The notes below the pieces were generated by a model. That model was not told the DNA's origin, ran no database searches, and saw only the letters and a program-made list of their open reading frames with translations. This document shows, one piece after another, positions 1 to 11,738 of a stretch of 64,000 bases of DNA. Within the stretch, counting starts at the first letter, position 1; each line of letters starts with the position of its first letter. The stretch is from Blasia pusilla (taxonomy: Eukaryota > Marchantiophyta > Marchantiopsida > Blasiales), in the NCBI GenBank assembly GCA_050084515.1, contig CM114273.1:10540001-10604000 (forward strand). Direction: 5' to 3'. Both the position numbers and the translations under genes were made by a program.

Positions 1-2
1 TG

Positions 3-2967
3 TTGTTTAGGGATACTCATAAAGACTTAAATCAGTGTATGAAATGCAATGCACCTTACTTTCGAGAAGTTGGAAAAAGCGAACTTCCAAACAAGGTGCT
101 TTGTTATTTCCTTGTTATTCCCAGATTCAAACATATGTATAGGTGTAGGAGTATTGCCGAGCTGATGACATGGACAACAAAGAACAAATCTTTTAATGGT
201 ATGGTTCGGCACACAGGAGACTCCAAACAATGGCAACATATAGATATTACCTAGCCAAAGTTCAGTAGGGAACAAAGGAATATTAGATTGGGCTTAGCTT
301 TAGATGGTGTTAATCCATTCAATGATAAGAATGCAGTGTGGTCTACTTGGCGTGTTATTCTATTGAACTTCAACTTACCCCCTTGGTTATCAACTAAGAA
401 GTTTTTTTTGCAACTCGCTCTTATCATTCCAGGGAAAGAGTCTGTGGGTAGCCATAATCTAGAAAATAGTTCATCTCCTCTCATTGAGGATCTACAACAA
501 CTATGGGTAGGAATTCCTGATTTTGACCAAAGTGCAACGAATGATAAAGCTTGTTTCAATTTAAGGGCAATGTTGATATGGACTATTAACGATTATCCAG
601 GATTGGGTGTTGTGTCGGGGCAAGCTACAAAGGGTAGATTAGCTTGTGTAGTTTTTGGGCCCAATATTGAATCATACTATTCAAAACCATGTCATAAACA
701 TACATACCGAGGTCATAGACGATATATGAGGGCTAATCACCCTTATCCACAAAGCAACATGGCCAAGCACTTCAATCATAGTGTTGAGAGACGAGCAGCT
801 CCAGGACGTGTGCCGAGTAGTCAAGTCCTTAAGTGGGAAGAAGCTAAGATGATTTTTGATGCAACTCCAAGAGGAAAAGTTGAGAGGGGAGAGATTCAAG
901 AACAAGACCCTTACAAAATGTATAAGATCGAAGGGAGGAGTATCTTATTTGATCTTCCCTACTGGAAGGTATGTTATTTTTTCATCTTGCTCTAAGTTTT
1001 GAGACTCAAGTGATCACAATTAGGTTTGTATCGATTATCGATCATTGTATAATTGTCCTACTTTAATTCTTTCAACCTAGCTATCAACCATAATAAACCT
1101 ATGTTCTCTCATGTATGATTACTGTGATTTCAAGATCTATTGATATGACACACGCTTGATATAATGCATTGTAAGAAGAATGTTTCCGATAGCACCCTTA
1201 AAACTTTATTTGGGCTTAAGAATAAGGATTCTGTTATGGTAAGACTCGACTTAGAAGCTAGGGGAATCAAAAAACACTTATGGTTACAACCCCATCCATC
1301 AAGAGAATCTGTGAAGGTAAAGCCTAGAGTAGATTATGTTCTTACACCTAAAGAAATGAAGGTGTTCACAAGTAGGGTGGCTACATTGAAAGTTCCAAGT
1401 GGGTATGATGGATCATTGCAGAAAAATATTCTAAGGAAGAAAATATGAAGCTTGAAATCCCATGATCTCCATATCTTCATGCAAAAATTGTTGCCATATT
1501 TTGTAAGAGGATTGATGAAGGCTCCCATGAGAACAACTATCATGAGGATGTTTAGGATCTTCCGCAAGTTATGTGTGAAAACTTGGGACCCTCACACTCT
1601 ACCAAAATTGAAAGAAGATGTAGAAGAGACATTGTGTCTGATGGAAATTAATTTTCCTCCATCATTCTTTGATGGAATGACACACTTGATGGTCCATTTA
1701 GTTGAAGAGTTGGATATTTGTGGTCCATCGGCATGCCGATGGATGTATCCTATTGAGAGGTATGTAGGTGTACTAAAAGGCTATGTAAGATCTTGTGCTA
1801 GGCCTGAAGGATGCATGGCCGAAGGATATATCTTGGACGAAGCATTGGGCTTCATAACTGAATATATGGAGGGTTTCAAAGTGGTCCAAACAAGAGTGTG
1901 GGATGCAATAGAAGATGAGGGTGTTGACGGAGGGATCCTAAAAGGAGCAAGTGTGAAGAGAACTCTCTCGCAAACGCTCCTTTTAAGTGCTCATCAATGT
2001 GTGTTGGAAAACACATCATGTATGAGCCAATGGCGGGAGTAAGTATTGATTTATCTTCTTTTCATATCCATGTATTTTATTTTCTTGTTCATAAGGAAAT
2101 ATCAAGCGGAGAGTAGAACCACTATGTAGCTTGAAGGTACTTATTCACAAGTGCTAATTGAACTCTGGTAGAATTTTCAAGGTAGAGGAAAGGACTGAGG
2201 AGACCTTTGCATCATGGATAAGACCCGAGGTTTGGGAGTGGGTTGAGGAAGGTAAAGAGGTGGATGCTTTGGTTTTGAAACTAGTAGTTCCACCATCTTT
2301 GATTTATCGATCCTATAAAATAATGAAGGCTTATGGAAATCATTTCCGGGTTGACGAAGGGGGGCCAACACCATGGTCTACTTATGACTCTGGGATAGCT
2401 TCTATTTTTTCTTCTCAAAATGTAGTAGGGAGTGAGAGAGTCTCAAACTATGCTTATGTTGGGATACTCAGTAATATTTTGGTTTTGGACTACAATAATA
2501 GAGACCAACCAGTGATCCTTATGATGGGGAAGTGGGACCAATCACAATGGAATGGCCATGATCCAAGCATGGTACTTGATGAACACGTGCTTTTATTGGC
2601 AAACTTTTGGAAGTGCTTACCACTTGAACAAGAGTTGTTTGTCTTTCCTAGCTAGGTAGAGCAAATCTTCTTCGCAGATGTGGAAGAAAAACCAGGATAG
2701 AAAATAGTGCTCCTAAAACAAGCCGGTGGTAGAAGAGTGGTTTTTGGTGGTGTTGACCATGATTCCTATGATCACCTTGATTTTTCAGGGTTTAAACCTC
2801 ATTCAAGTATTGATATAGAAACTTTGGAAGTATCTTTAGAGGGGGCTGTTACCCTTTCAATTGCAGAATCTGCTACAACTACAAATAAATCTCCATCTAT
2901 TCCTATAGAAGATACTTACAGTAGTTCAGATTCAGAACTAATGTTTGACGATGAGTCTAATGACTAA
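3..2967 (+). pseudogene. TNP2-type CACTA transposase relic
   Basis: The catalytic transposase of CACTA elements excises and inserts element DNA. Exon 1 (3-968, donor AAG|gtatgt) carries the Transposase_21-type block with LGLALDGVNPF, NLPPWL and a WTINDYPG motif. Exon 2 (about 1149-2037) begins with the family motif LDIMHC and carries a DUF4218-like block (RGLMKAP, MTHLMVHLVEELDICGP, MYPIERY, RPEGCMAEGY). Exon 3 (about 2158 onward) resembles DUF4216. The reading frame is interrupted by single in-frame stops: TAG at 252-254, TGA at 1446-1448, TAG at 2653-2655 and TAG at 2698-2700. No frameshift is needed inside these blocks. The N-terminus lies left of the window. It cannot encode a full transposase without readthrough. 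Confidence 0.8.
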
Positions 2968-3737
2968 ACCAAGAAGTGATCAAACTTCATATTGCAACTT
3001 TGATGGTATTTCTATCTTCTTGTTATATGAGAAGAGAGAAATTGATTGTATTTGAATCAAAATTTATGGAAAGGGAATAGCGGACCATATTGCTTTCTTA
3101 GGCTACATAGCTTGAAAACAAGTTGAAAGAGCTAATGTAGTGTGACTAAATATTGTAAGATTGAGTGAGTTTCAAGTATTCCATGGTAGCACCTAAACTA
3201 ACATGTTGACATGTATTCTCTTATCCATGTGGTTATGTGATTTCCCATCATCACTATTACTTACTTATTATGGATTCTCCATCCGCCTTGATGAAGATCC
3301 TTTGTCCGAAGAGAACCTTCAGCTCCACTATAGCACACCATATAGTGGAGCAATACCTGAGGAAATAGCATGCCTAACAATTTGGAATATGGTAGTATCA
3401 GCGAAGATGGTCCTATAGGTGAGGACCTTGAATACTTTCGCGTAAGGGAGGAGCGATGCAAACTTGTGAGGGAAAGAACATTAGAACTCGGCAAGAAGTT
3501 CCGGTCAGTAGTCTAGTTTTTTTATTTATAAAGTTATGGAGAAGAATCAATGTTTGTTCTAGTAGCAGATACTTTTGAATGGTATGCTTCCACACCTTTG
3601 GTAACCCTTGCATGTGCTGAAGTGCTTATTGGAACCATGTATGTTGTTTATCTGTATGTTTCCTCAAAGTTTATTTTTTCTAATATTGCAATGTGGGCTG
3701 AACTTGTTATTGACATGAATATTTCACATTGTTTACA

Positions 3738-5052
3738 GGGAAGCAATTCCAATTCTAGCTCCTAAAGTTTAACTTCCAAGACGTTTGAGTAGTGAGGGGG
3801 CAGGATCTTCAATCCCTTCAAAGAAAAACCACACTCGACAACGTCGTCTAGAGGAGACCATGGATGAATCAATTCATCAATCAGAGGAGTATTCAGATGA
3901 GCTATTCGAATCAGATGGTGAGTTTGATGTGACAATGAATAAGGAATCCTCAAGTCCCCATCAGAGAAACTACCTAGTGCAGAAAAATCACCATCAAAAG
4001 TGCCATCACCACATCATGCAAAGAAGCGAGCCAAATTGAATCGACAAAAGGTGAACTGCCAATCTTGTACTAACCATCTTTGAGTGAAAGTGTTTGAAAC
4101 TATTCTATTGTGACTATTAATTTTTTAGACAACATCACTTCCCTATAGTATATTACTAGGAGTTGAACATGTCATTTTTTTAAACCATCTTCGTTGATGT
4201 TGAATATCCATTTGTCTTACTAGGAGGTGCCACCTATGGTTGGAGACGTTTCCTACAACATGCCACAAGCCAATCAATGGCCCATACCTCCATATCCAGG
4301 ATTTCCACAATGGTCTGTCCCCCTAGGTATGTGGAAGATTTCTATTTTTATTACTATGTCCATTATGTTTATAGTTGATTTAATATTATAAGATTCTAAT
4401 GATTTCCTTATTATAATCACTATATGCTTTTTATTGTATATCATTCACAAAAGGCCTTGGTTCCTATTATCCACCAAATCCATACTATGAAATGATGGCC
4501 ACTCATGGCATCTCAAATCCATCACAGGAGCTACACACAGCAGTAAACAGCGAGAAGTCTACCGGGCACTATCCTAGAGGTCTTAATCCTCCAAGTGGTA
4601 AGTATCTCTTACATTCAATCAAACTTTAAATGAGTACATATGCAACTCTATCGTTTGATGTAATTGGTCCCTCTCCTTATTTTATAACACTTCGTGAGTA
4701 TTTCACTTCAAATTGATAATGATGTTAGAGCAAGCTGTAAAGCTCGACATATTCGTCGAAAAAGCCTTAGAGAATGGAAGACAACTACAAAGTCTCTTAT
4801 CGAGAGGGGTTTAAAACCAAGAGTTGAAGTTACATCTTTAGGTGAAATCGTATCTGGTTGTGTTGGAAAGACTGCATGGCATGATGAATTGAAGGTTTGT
4901 GCCCTTTGCTGTTTGGACCTTAGTACAATTGATGTGGCTAAGCAATCTGAGTTTGACATCAGAACTATAAGAGGGGAGATGGATGAAGGTTGGGAGTATG
5001 TAGGGAATGAGCTAAGTGATTTCTTTTTTAAGTCGACATTGGCAAATATCAT

Positions 5053-5116
<64 letters not shown>

Positions 5117-6850
5117 GCGTTTGAAAAGACTCTTCTATACTTTAGATCTTAACATGGAAGGCCCAACTCCTCCATATGTGCTTCCTAAAACTTGGGAAGC
5201 CCTCAAAACATATTGGCTCTCACCAAAGGGAAAGGAAAAATCAGAAAGCATGAAGATAAATAGAGGAAAGGTTGAGCACCCTAACAGGACGGGTCGAACT
5301 GGTCACAAAGGAGTGAAACATTCCTTGGTATGTAATCCATTCAAATACTCACTTCATTTTCCAACATATTGAATGCAATTCCATGGATATGCAATTTTAG
5401 CGGTAGAGTTCATTAAAAGTTTGTATTCTTTAGTATATGGAGAATTCAAGTTTAGTGGTTGACTAGTGTCAAGATCATTTTGATATTGATTCTACTTTTT
5501 GTGGTATTTGGTTTTAAACTTGTAGACAAAGGAAAGAGGTGAAATCCCTTAGTTAAATGAGTTGCGAGAATTGCTAGGGACCGGTGAAGTTGGACACAAT
5601 CATAATTCTATAGGTAGTAAGGTAAATAGTTTTCAAAATTTCAATCAAGTACGTTTCTAAGCTTGAATTTGCTGATTCAACTATTTTTGTTCTCTCATCA
5701 TGAGCATAATTGTATCATTTTTAATAGGATCACAAAGTCACTAAGCTGTGTTTTGATGAAACTCTTCTTATGTAGGAATCTGGTTCTACTTTGACACATT
5801 GGTTTGACAATGTAGAGAAGGAGGCAGAGTCTACTAAGAGTGAGTTGAAAGCTATAAGGGAGATCTTGAATTTAATTCAAGAAATGCTTTCCAAGATCAG
5901 CAAGGACGCACATATAGACCCTTTGCCTTCTCTTACTCTCCGCTTGAATGTACAAGTTAAAGAGGGCCTGCCTACAGAGGTTGTGGATGTAGTGGTCACT
6001 GATGGAAATCTTTTTCTTGAATCCCAAACATTTCCATCCATATCTCCTTTTGTTACTTCCGGTGTAGAAAATCAGATTGGGGTTGGGGAGAAATCTCATT
6101 CCTTGCAACAAATAGACAAGGTACATGAACCAATCTTGGGTTCCAAGGCACAAGTTCATACGGAGCATGGTATAACACGAGGCATCCAACCAAAGCAAGT
6201 CCTTCTAAAGAAGAGAAAGGAATCCCGCACAGAGAAGAAAGAGAAGATGGTTGTAAGTAGGAATTTCTTGGGATGTTGTTTCTATATTTGTCGTCTAGCT
6301 TCCACTTTCTTTCATGTTCATATCACATTCACAAGAGATCACAGATACCTTATTTTTTGACCATGTTTATGTACTAATTGTAGACAAGCCAACCGGATCT
6401 GATATATTCTTCCAACATTCCTAACAATGGTTGGAGCATTTTGAAGGTAAATTCCATGGTTTAGATAGTGATCTACTTGACTTTCTTGTATGTCTATCAA
6501 TTCTATACACCGAAGGTAACCAAATATATATTGAGTTTCTAAAATGTTTGTTTTTGTGCTCCCATCACCTTATGGTTGGTGATTATGTCTTGATGAAGAA
6601 AAACAAGAACACTCGCCAACTTGTGGGAGAAGGATATGTATCAGGTCTTGGAGGTCCGGATAAGATCCATGGGAAAGAAATCCCATTTGGATGTGTGATA
6701 CTTGATGTGAAGATTATTCTCAATGGTGAAGCAGAGCTACCATATCCGAATCATGAAGATGATCCTCCACAATTACTCTTGAAGGAATCTGTTGGGTCTC
6801 AGATCTTATGGCCTAAGAGATTGCTCAAGAAAGAGTGCCCATTGGAGTAG
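3738..6850 (+). pseudogene. Second CACTA gene (TnpA/Transposase_24-like), multi-exon
   Basis: Several short exons can be followed on the plus strand. An acidic block (about 3785-3930) is followed by proline/tyrosine-rich exons (about 4222-4325 and 4455-4600). A basic block (4694-5050, with RASCKARHIRR) and a block with PTWEALK-like spacing (5150-5330, KTWEALKTYWLSPKGK) resemble the plant Ptta/En/Spm Transposase_24 domain. A coiled-coil exon (5791-6250) precedes a C-terminal exon ending at 6850. In CACTA elements the accessory protein binds subterminal repeats. An (AG)30 tract at 5055-5114 lies inside the coding exon and puts the two halves in different frames, so this copy is probably broken. 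Exon borders are approximate. Confidence 0.55.
5055..5114 (+). repeat. (AG)n microsatellite, 60 bp
   Basis: Thirty uninterrupted AG units lie inside the second CACTA gene. The coding frame upstream continues into an Arg-Glu run that ends soon after, while the conserved domain downstream resumes in a different frame. Expansion of the repeat is therefore a plausible cause of the break. Confidence 0.95.
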
Positions 6851-7465
6851 GTTGTGAAGTATTGTTAAGAGAAGTTGGAACATATGTTTTTTTATGACAA
6901 TGTGGAGGTGTTGGATAACTGGTTTTGGCATATTTGGTAATAACAGAATGGTAGTTGAATGCCACTATCACTTGGATTCTTGATTTCTCTTTTCAGATTT
7001 AGAGATCATGCATATGATTTGTAATTGGATTTTTTTTTCACACTCAAAGTTAAGACCTTGCCAACTCTTTGGATTCTTAAACAATACTGCAACTTGATTT
7101 TTTTGCTGCCACTATTGAAAGAAAATTTTTTCCATTACATGTTTCTTAATCATCCCTGGTTTCTTGAACATCTTGTCTTTTCTATTATAGTTTATACAAT
7201 CTCAAGTTCATAAGACTTGGTGCATTTTCCAGATTTTTTATTTTTCTATTTGATGCATGTAGAGGTTGTTAGGAATGCTTGGCAGAATTCATTTCTAATG
7301 TTTTAAAGTCTTAACTTCAACTTCCAATGTATCACTACCTGAATTTAAAGAATACTGTAATATGACATTTCACCCCCAAAAAAAAGAATCAAAGTCCCAA
7401 AATAGTGCTAAAAATTCTTCACCAATAGGTGTAGCATTGGTAATAGTATATGGTTGAGCATTATA
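6851..7465. other. Non-coding 3' part of the CACTA element
   Basis: AT-rich sequence with homopolymer runs and short spurious ORFs. No domain, RNA gene or strong palindrome was recognised. Confidence 0.6.
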
Positions 7466-7628
7466 CTACCAATAGTACTTACTAGCACTACATCTAGTAG
7501 TCATTGCTACCAAGAGTATTTACAAGCACTACTTCTAGTACTCAATATTACCAAGAGTATTACTAGCACTACTCCTTGTACTCAATACTACCAATATTAT
7601 TTGCTAGCACTATGTATAGTACTCAATA
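7466..7628 (+). repeat. Four tandem 40-41 bp subterminal repeats of the CACTA element
   Basis: Units start at 7466, 7507, 7548 and 7588, and three of the four begin CTACCAA (the third begins TTACCAA). Each contains an (a/g)CACTA core in its middle and ends AGTA/GTACTCAATA or a close variant. Arrays like this near the ends of CACTA elements are the binding sites of the TnpA-type protein. Binding here is inferred from position and repetition only. Confidence 0.8.
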
Positions 7629-8117
7629 TTAAGAGGTACTTCAAAATACCATGTAGTGCTAGGAATGCAACTATATTTAGTTACATTGTACTATTGTTAA
7701 TCAAAGAAGGACAACTATGCCACCACAAGGATATCGTATCTGACAGATGTCAAAAAATTATGGGATGAAATTTATCTTTGACCACTATAGCTAGTGCATA
7801 TTCTCAAATTAGATAATCAAATAAAAATAATTGGTCCACATGTCATCACCATATAACCTCTTCATATTCAAAATGACTACATTTAGTAACATGTAGGCTG
7901 ACGTGGATGTTAGCCACATCATTCTATTGATAATGAAATGTCACATATATTAAGGGTGACAAGAACCTTTTCATGTCCAAAACGACTAGAAAAAACCATT
8001 CTAGTAAATAGACACTTCATCAAGACACGATGGAGTGCTTGCGACTAAAGTTCTATATGACTCATCCTATGCAACTAGGTACTAAACTAGTTGCATTAGT
8101 TGTATATTATACATATG

Positions 8118-8144
8118 CACTAAAACTAGTTGTATATTTTAGTG
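8118..8144. repeat. Candidate CACTA right terminus with CACTAAAA / TTTTAGTG inverted repeat
   Basis: CACTAAAA at 8118-8125 is the exact inverted complement of TTTTAGTG at 8137-8144. TAGTG is the expected 3' terminus of a CACTA element, and the copia relic starts immediately after. With the left end outside the window the terminal inverted repeat cannot be confirmed. Confidence 0.4.
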
Positions 8145-9758
8145 GAAATGGATATGTTTCCTTCTAGTGAGTGGAAGAGGACCTTGGTGAAGGCACGTCC
8201 GGTGGTGGAGGTAAACTTGAAAGAGGTTGAACTCCCACTGAAGAAGACATGGTAGGAGAAGGAGTTACCACTGCATAAATAATAGGGAAAGTAGCAAGAA
8301 ATGGGCAAGGAAGGTTGAGGATTAGGGGAAGTGGGGAAAAATTGAGGATCATATCAAATAGTTTGATCTTTTGCATCAGAAGAAGAGGGCGATGGAGTGG
8401 TCTTAGCAATCTGATCTTCAAGAAGTACAACATCACAGTAGAGAATGATAGTCTTGTCTCTCAGCCTCTCTAGACGCAGTGCTTTGCTTTGGTCACTGTA
8501 GCCAAGGAAAATAAATTCCTCAGTGTGAAAATCCAGCTTAGAATGAGGATCATTGACTTTAGCAAATGCAAGACTTCCAAAAATACAAAGATGAGATAAA
8601 ACATGTTTAAAATTAAACCATAACTCATATGGTGTTTTGGAAGGTGATAATGCTTTGCTCAAAAGATGATTTTGCAAATAATTGGCAGTGACCAAGGCTT
8701 CATCCCAAAAAGTCTTAGGGAGAGCGGAAGGGAAAAGCATAGAACGTACAGAATTAGCAAGAGTTCTATTCTTATGTTCTAAGACACCATTATACTGTGG
8801 TGTGTGGGGAACAGTGAACTTCTTGGAGATTCCTCAAGAATGGAAGAATTCTAAGAAAGCAGAGGACTTATATTCTCCACCATTTTCAGATCGCAAGGTC
8901 TGAATGCGTCGAGGTCGATGCTGAGTCTCTATATTGGCTACAAATTGGGTGAAACAGAAAAAAGCTTCGGATTTGTAATGAAGGAGATAAACAGTAGTAT
9001 ATCAGGAGAAATTGTCAATAAAGACCATGAAATAACAAAAACCCAAATGAGTAGGGGGAGAAATAGGCCCGCAAATATCTATATGGATTAATTCTAAAAC
9101 ATTGAGGGCTTTATGGACTGGAATTGAAATTAGGAAAAGGTTTGCAAGTCTGCTTGCTATGTAGGCAGGCTTGACATGAAGAAATCTGAGATGGATTTTG
9201 TGTTGGAAGACCACAAGCCATTTCTTGGTTTTGAAGTTGAGAAACCCGAGCGGCACTTATGTGGACCCAAACGGCGATGCCAAAAATGAGTTGCTTGACT
9301 GAGAAAAGATTTTTCTTCAAGTTTGGTACATAGAGGACATTCCAAAGAATGTGTCGAGTACCATTAGTTAGAAGGATCTCTACTTGACCAGATCCTCTGA
9401 TCTCCAGACTAGAATTATCACCCAAAAATACATACGAAGATTTTTTGTAAGGAGTGTAATTCGAAAAATAATCATTGGAGAAGGCCATGTAATGAGTAGT
9501 ACCAGTATCAAGATACCATTTTTTATCTTGAATTTCTGAAGCCAAAGTCAAATAGGCGACGGTAAAGAAGAGATGCGACGTAAAGTTGGCTTTAGGAGCC
9601 AAAAGTTTGGACTGCATTTGCTGATCTGCTAGACGTTTCCAACAATCTTTAATATGATGCCCTTGAAAATTGCAATAGAAACACTTCATTTTCTTATAAG
9701 TGTTGCTGATTAGAGGACGAAGCTTGCCAATCAGCTTAATGATTGGACAATTTGCCAT
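8145..9758 (-). pseudogene. Copia pol relic: CCHC, protease, integrase (RT missing)
   Basis: Reading down the minus strand, a CCHC knuckle (CFYCNFQGHHIKDC) is followed by a protease active-site block (WYLDTGTTHYM; D-T-G), then the LYVPNLKKNLFSV motif that precedes the GAG-pre-integrase domain. Integrase pieces follow: a first catalytic Asp block (LIHIDICGP near 9100) and a distal block (LPKTFWDEAL, SKTPYELW, FGSLAF, FLGYSDQSKA) at 8740-8354. The reading frame shifts near 9300 and again between 9002 and 8740. RT and RNase H are absent, because the element ends close to the candidate CACTA terminus. Confidence 0.8.
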
Positions 9759-9921
9759 GTGGAATTATCGTAGAAGCATAAACAAATCTTGATTTGAAAG
9801 GGCCAAATCCTTTCTCAGGAGCTTTGGCTCAACCACAATCTCTAAAAGAGTCGCCTTGCCTCGAATTTCCCTACTTGGACTTGGATTGAAAAGAGGCAGT
9901 ACCTTGTCCAACAAAAAGAGT

Positions 9922-10377
9922 TCAGGACGGATCAGTAGTCAGCGTCTTCATCATTTTCTCCTTGATAAGAAGGAAAGTGATCATAGATTGCAAAGTAAGG
10001 TTACTCTGACCTTGCAATGAGTTCAATAAATTGCAGTAACTTTTGAGCATTGATCCCATCAATGCAAGATAACAATTTTCATCAGTAGTCATCGATCTAG
10101 CAGCGTGGAGTTGATCAATCAATGTCCTAAATTGATGGACATCTTTGGTAACATTTTCGCCTTCTTTCATCTTCAGAGTCTGCAATTCATCTTGCAGATA
10201 CATTTTTGTGACAACATCATGGGCTTGGTATAAAGAATCCAATTTAGTCCAAGCTTCCGATGCAATTGTAGCGGAACTGATATGATGAACTTGCGAATTA
10301 TCTAAACGATTCGCTATGAAAGATAAGGCTATACCGTTGAGAATCTCCCATTCATGGACACTCCCAACGCCGATGGC
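9922..10377 (-). pseudogene. Copia Gag (UBN2-type) fragment
   Basis: The minus-strand reading contains LNGIALSFIANRLD, then SEAWTKLDSLY and YLQDELQTLKM, then the FRTLIDQL motif. These are characteristic of UBN2/retrotran_gag proteins of Ty1/copia elements, which form the virus-like particle. The N-terminus is separated from the LTR by the inserted repeat at 10400-11036. A stop is met downstream near 9922, before the CCHC knuckle. Confidence 0.75.
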
Positions 10378-10399
10378 ACAATTGGTAGCCGTTGTTGGT

Positions 10400-11036
10400 T
10401 GTCATGCGCATACACATTGCTACACAATATATATCGCTATTACCGAACACACACACAAACACGCACAATCCCATGCCAACTCATCGCATCCAAACGAGAC
10501 AAATAGTACCAAAGTATCTCCAATAAAGTAAGATCCAATCTCTCTCTACACCATCTCACATCATAGCTCTCAAAGGTATGCACTCTCTCTCATGTCAAAC
10601 CAAACCCACTCTCCTAATGAAAGGCTTGGGTTACACTCACAAGGCAAGGGACCATAGCTCCGCCTCCTTATGCCAAGAGGTTCAACAAAGAGATAATGAG
10701 CTCTAAATCTCTCTCTCCTTGAGGTATACCCCTACCCTCTCCCAAGCTCTCTCCATGGTAGCATTTGCTCCCAAGTCACCTCCTTGGCTCTTGACCTGAT
10801 GTAGGAGGTCAAAGGCCACTTACCAAAAATATAAAGTCAATCACATACTCAAAATGGTACTTACCTAAAATATTAAGTTTTCAATATGGCTCCAAATGAG
10901 CCGAAACGAAGGGGAAACCTGCTCTCTCAGGTTCCTTGGGACCTCAACAGGTCATCCTCAACCTAATGAGCCTATCCTCCGCTACTCACAAAGGTGCTCT
11001 ACTAGATCTCACCGATCTATCCTAAGAGACGTGACA
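10400..11036. repeat. 637-bp terminal-sequence repeat (solo LTR or internally deleted element) nested in copia
   Basis: It begins TGTCATGCGCATAC and ends GACGTGACA, so its ends are short inverted repeats (TGTCA/TGACA). The first 127 bp match the outer 3' end of the family A gypsy copies (24515-24641). The remaining 505 bp (10532-11036) match 36922-37437 closely, with shared phrases such as GGCTCTTGACCTGA and CGAAACGAAGGGGAAACC. Flanks TTGGT and TGGCT are a weak possible target duplication. It could be a solo LTR or a deletion derivative that keeps only both ends. Confidence 0.6.
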
Positions 11037-11370
11037 TGGCTTTGGAACTATACCTTCTATGATACGAACAATATCTTATGCATCGAGATACAATCTAATG
11101 CGTAATCATAAAATATAGAAATAGATCCCATCAAATTTTGGAATGTCATCGATCGTGAGGAACATATTAGTATTCACCATTGTGAATTGATGAAAGTGAC
11201 AGAAAAGGGTCAAGGACTTCAAATTCGTAAGAATCTAAAGCCTGTAGCCACTAAGAAATAGAAACGAGAAAGGCGTTGAGTAGAAGGCGTCCCCTCTACT
11301 CTAGAATGTTGAAGCGTCCCTCAAATTCTAATCCTTTCTTGAAATTGAAAGAGTAGTGACTGGCGACCAG

Positions 11371-11382
11371 GCTCTAATACCA
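11371..11382 (-). promoter_or_regulatory. Primer binding site of the copia element
   Basis: On the minus strand the 12 bases directly after the LTR read TGGTATTAGAGC. This differs by one base from the common initiator-tRNA-Met primer site of plant copia elements, TGGTATCAGAGC. The site lies directly against the LTR end at 11383. Confidence 0.8.
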
Positions 11383-11738
11383 TGTAAAAATTGCGGAATG
11401 AAAAACGAATGAATTGAAATTGTGTTTGTAATGTATGTGTTTTGTGTTGATAGATTAAAAGCAGATACATAAGTAGTAAAGTCTGCACTAAACTAAAAGC
11501 CATAATGAAAAGACGTGATGGTAACTATATCACTTCAGAAATTTCTCATAGCTACATATCGTTTCATATCTACGCAAGATGAAATGTTACTAGCAGTGAT
11601 CAATGGTCATAAACGGAACATTGATCCTGATCTAATCTAGATCATCGTATGAGTCGATCTGTGTGATTAACACTTGGATCGACTACTATCAATCAGCAAT
11701 CTGCTGATTTGTTTCGCTGTACTAATTAATTTCCAACA
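11383..11738 (-). repeat. 5' LTR of the copia element, 356 bp
   Basis: On the minus strand the LTR begins TGTTGGAAATTAATT and ends TTTTTACA, giving TG...CA termini, and abuts the primer binding site. No 3' LTR is present in the window, so LTR divergence cannot be used to date the insertion. Confidence 0.75.

Larger units (their letters stand above)
1..8144 (+). mobile_element. Decayed CACTA (En/Spm) DNA transposon, 5' end outside window
   Basis: The interval holds a TNP2-type transposase relic (3-2967), a second multi-exon gene with a Transposase_24-like region (about 3740-6850), an array of 41-bp subterminal tandem repeats (7466-7628) and a candidate right terminus. Two adjacent genes followed by subterminal repeats is the layout known for plant CACTA elements. 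The right end is placed at 8144 because the sequence there ends TTTTAGTG, which pairs with CACTAAAA at 8118, and because copia sequence starts directly after it. The left terminus and the target duplication cannot be seen, so the right boundary is inferred. Confidence 0.7.
8145..11738 (-). mobile_element. Truncated Ty1/copia retrotransposon
   Basis: Read on the minus strand the order is 5' LTR (11383-11738), primer binding site, Gag (10377-9922), CCHC knuckle, protease, GAG-pre-integrase and integrase (9758 to about 8354). Sequence then stops near 8145 without RT, RNase H or a 3' LTR. The order PR-IN before RT is diagnostic of Ty1/copia. A separate 637-bp repeat lies between the leader and the Gag region. 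Frameshifts near 9300 and inside the integrase show that the copy is dead. Confidence 0.8.

Noticed and set aside
7466-7628. CRISPR-like array
   Set aside because: Units are contiguous tandem repeats without spacers and lie at the end of a CACTA element in a eukaryotic genome.
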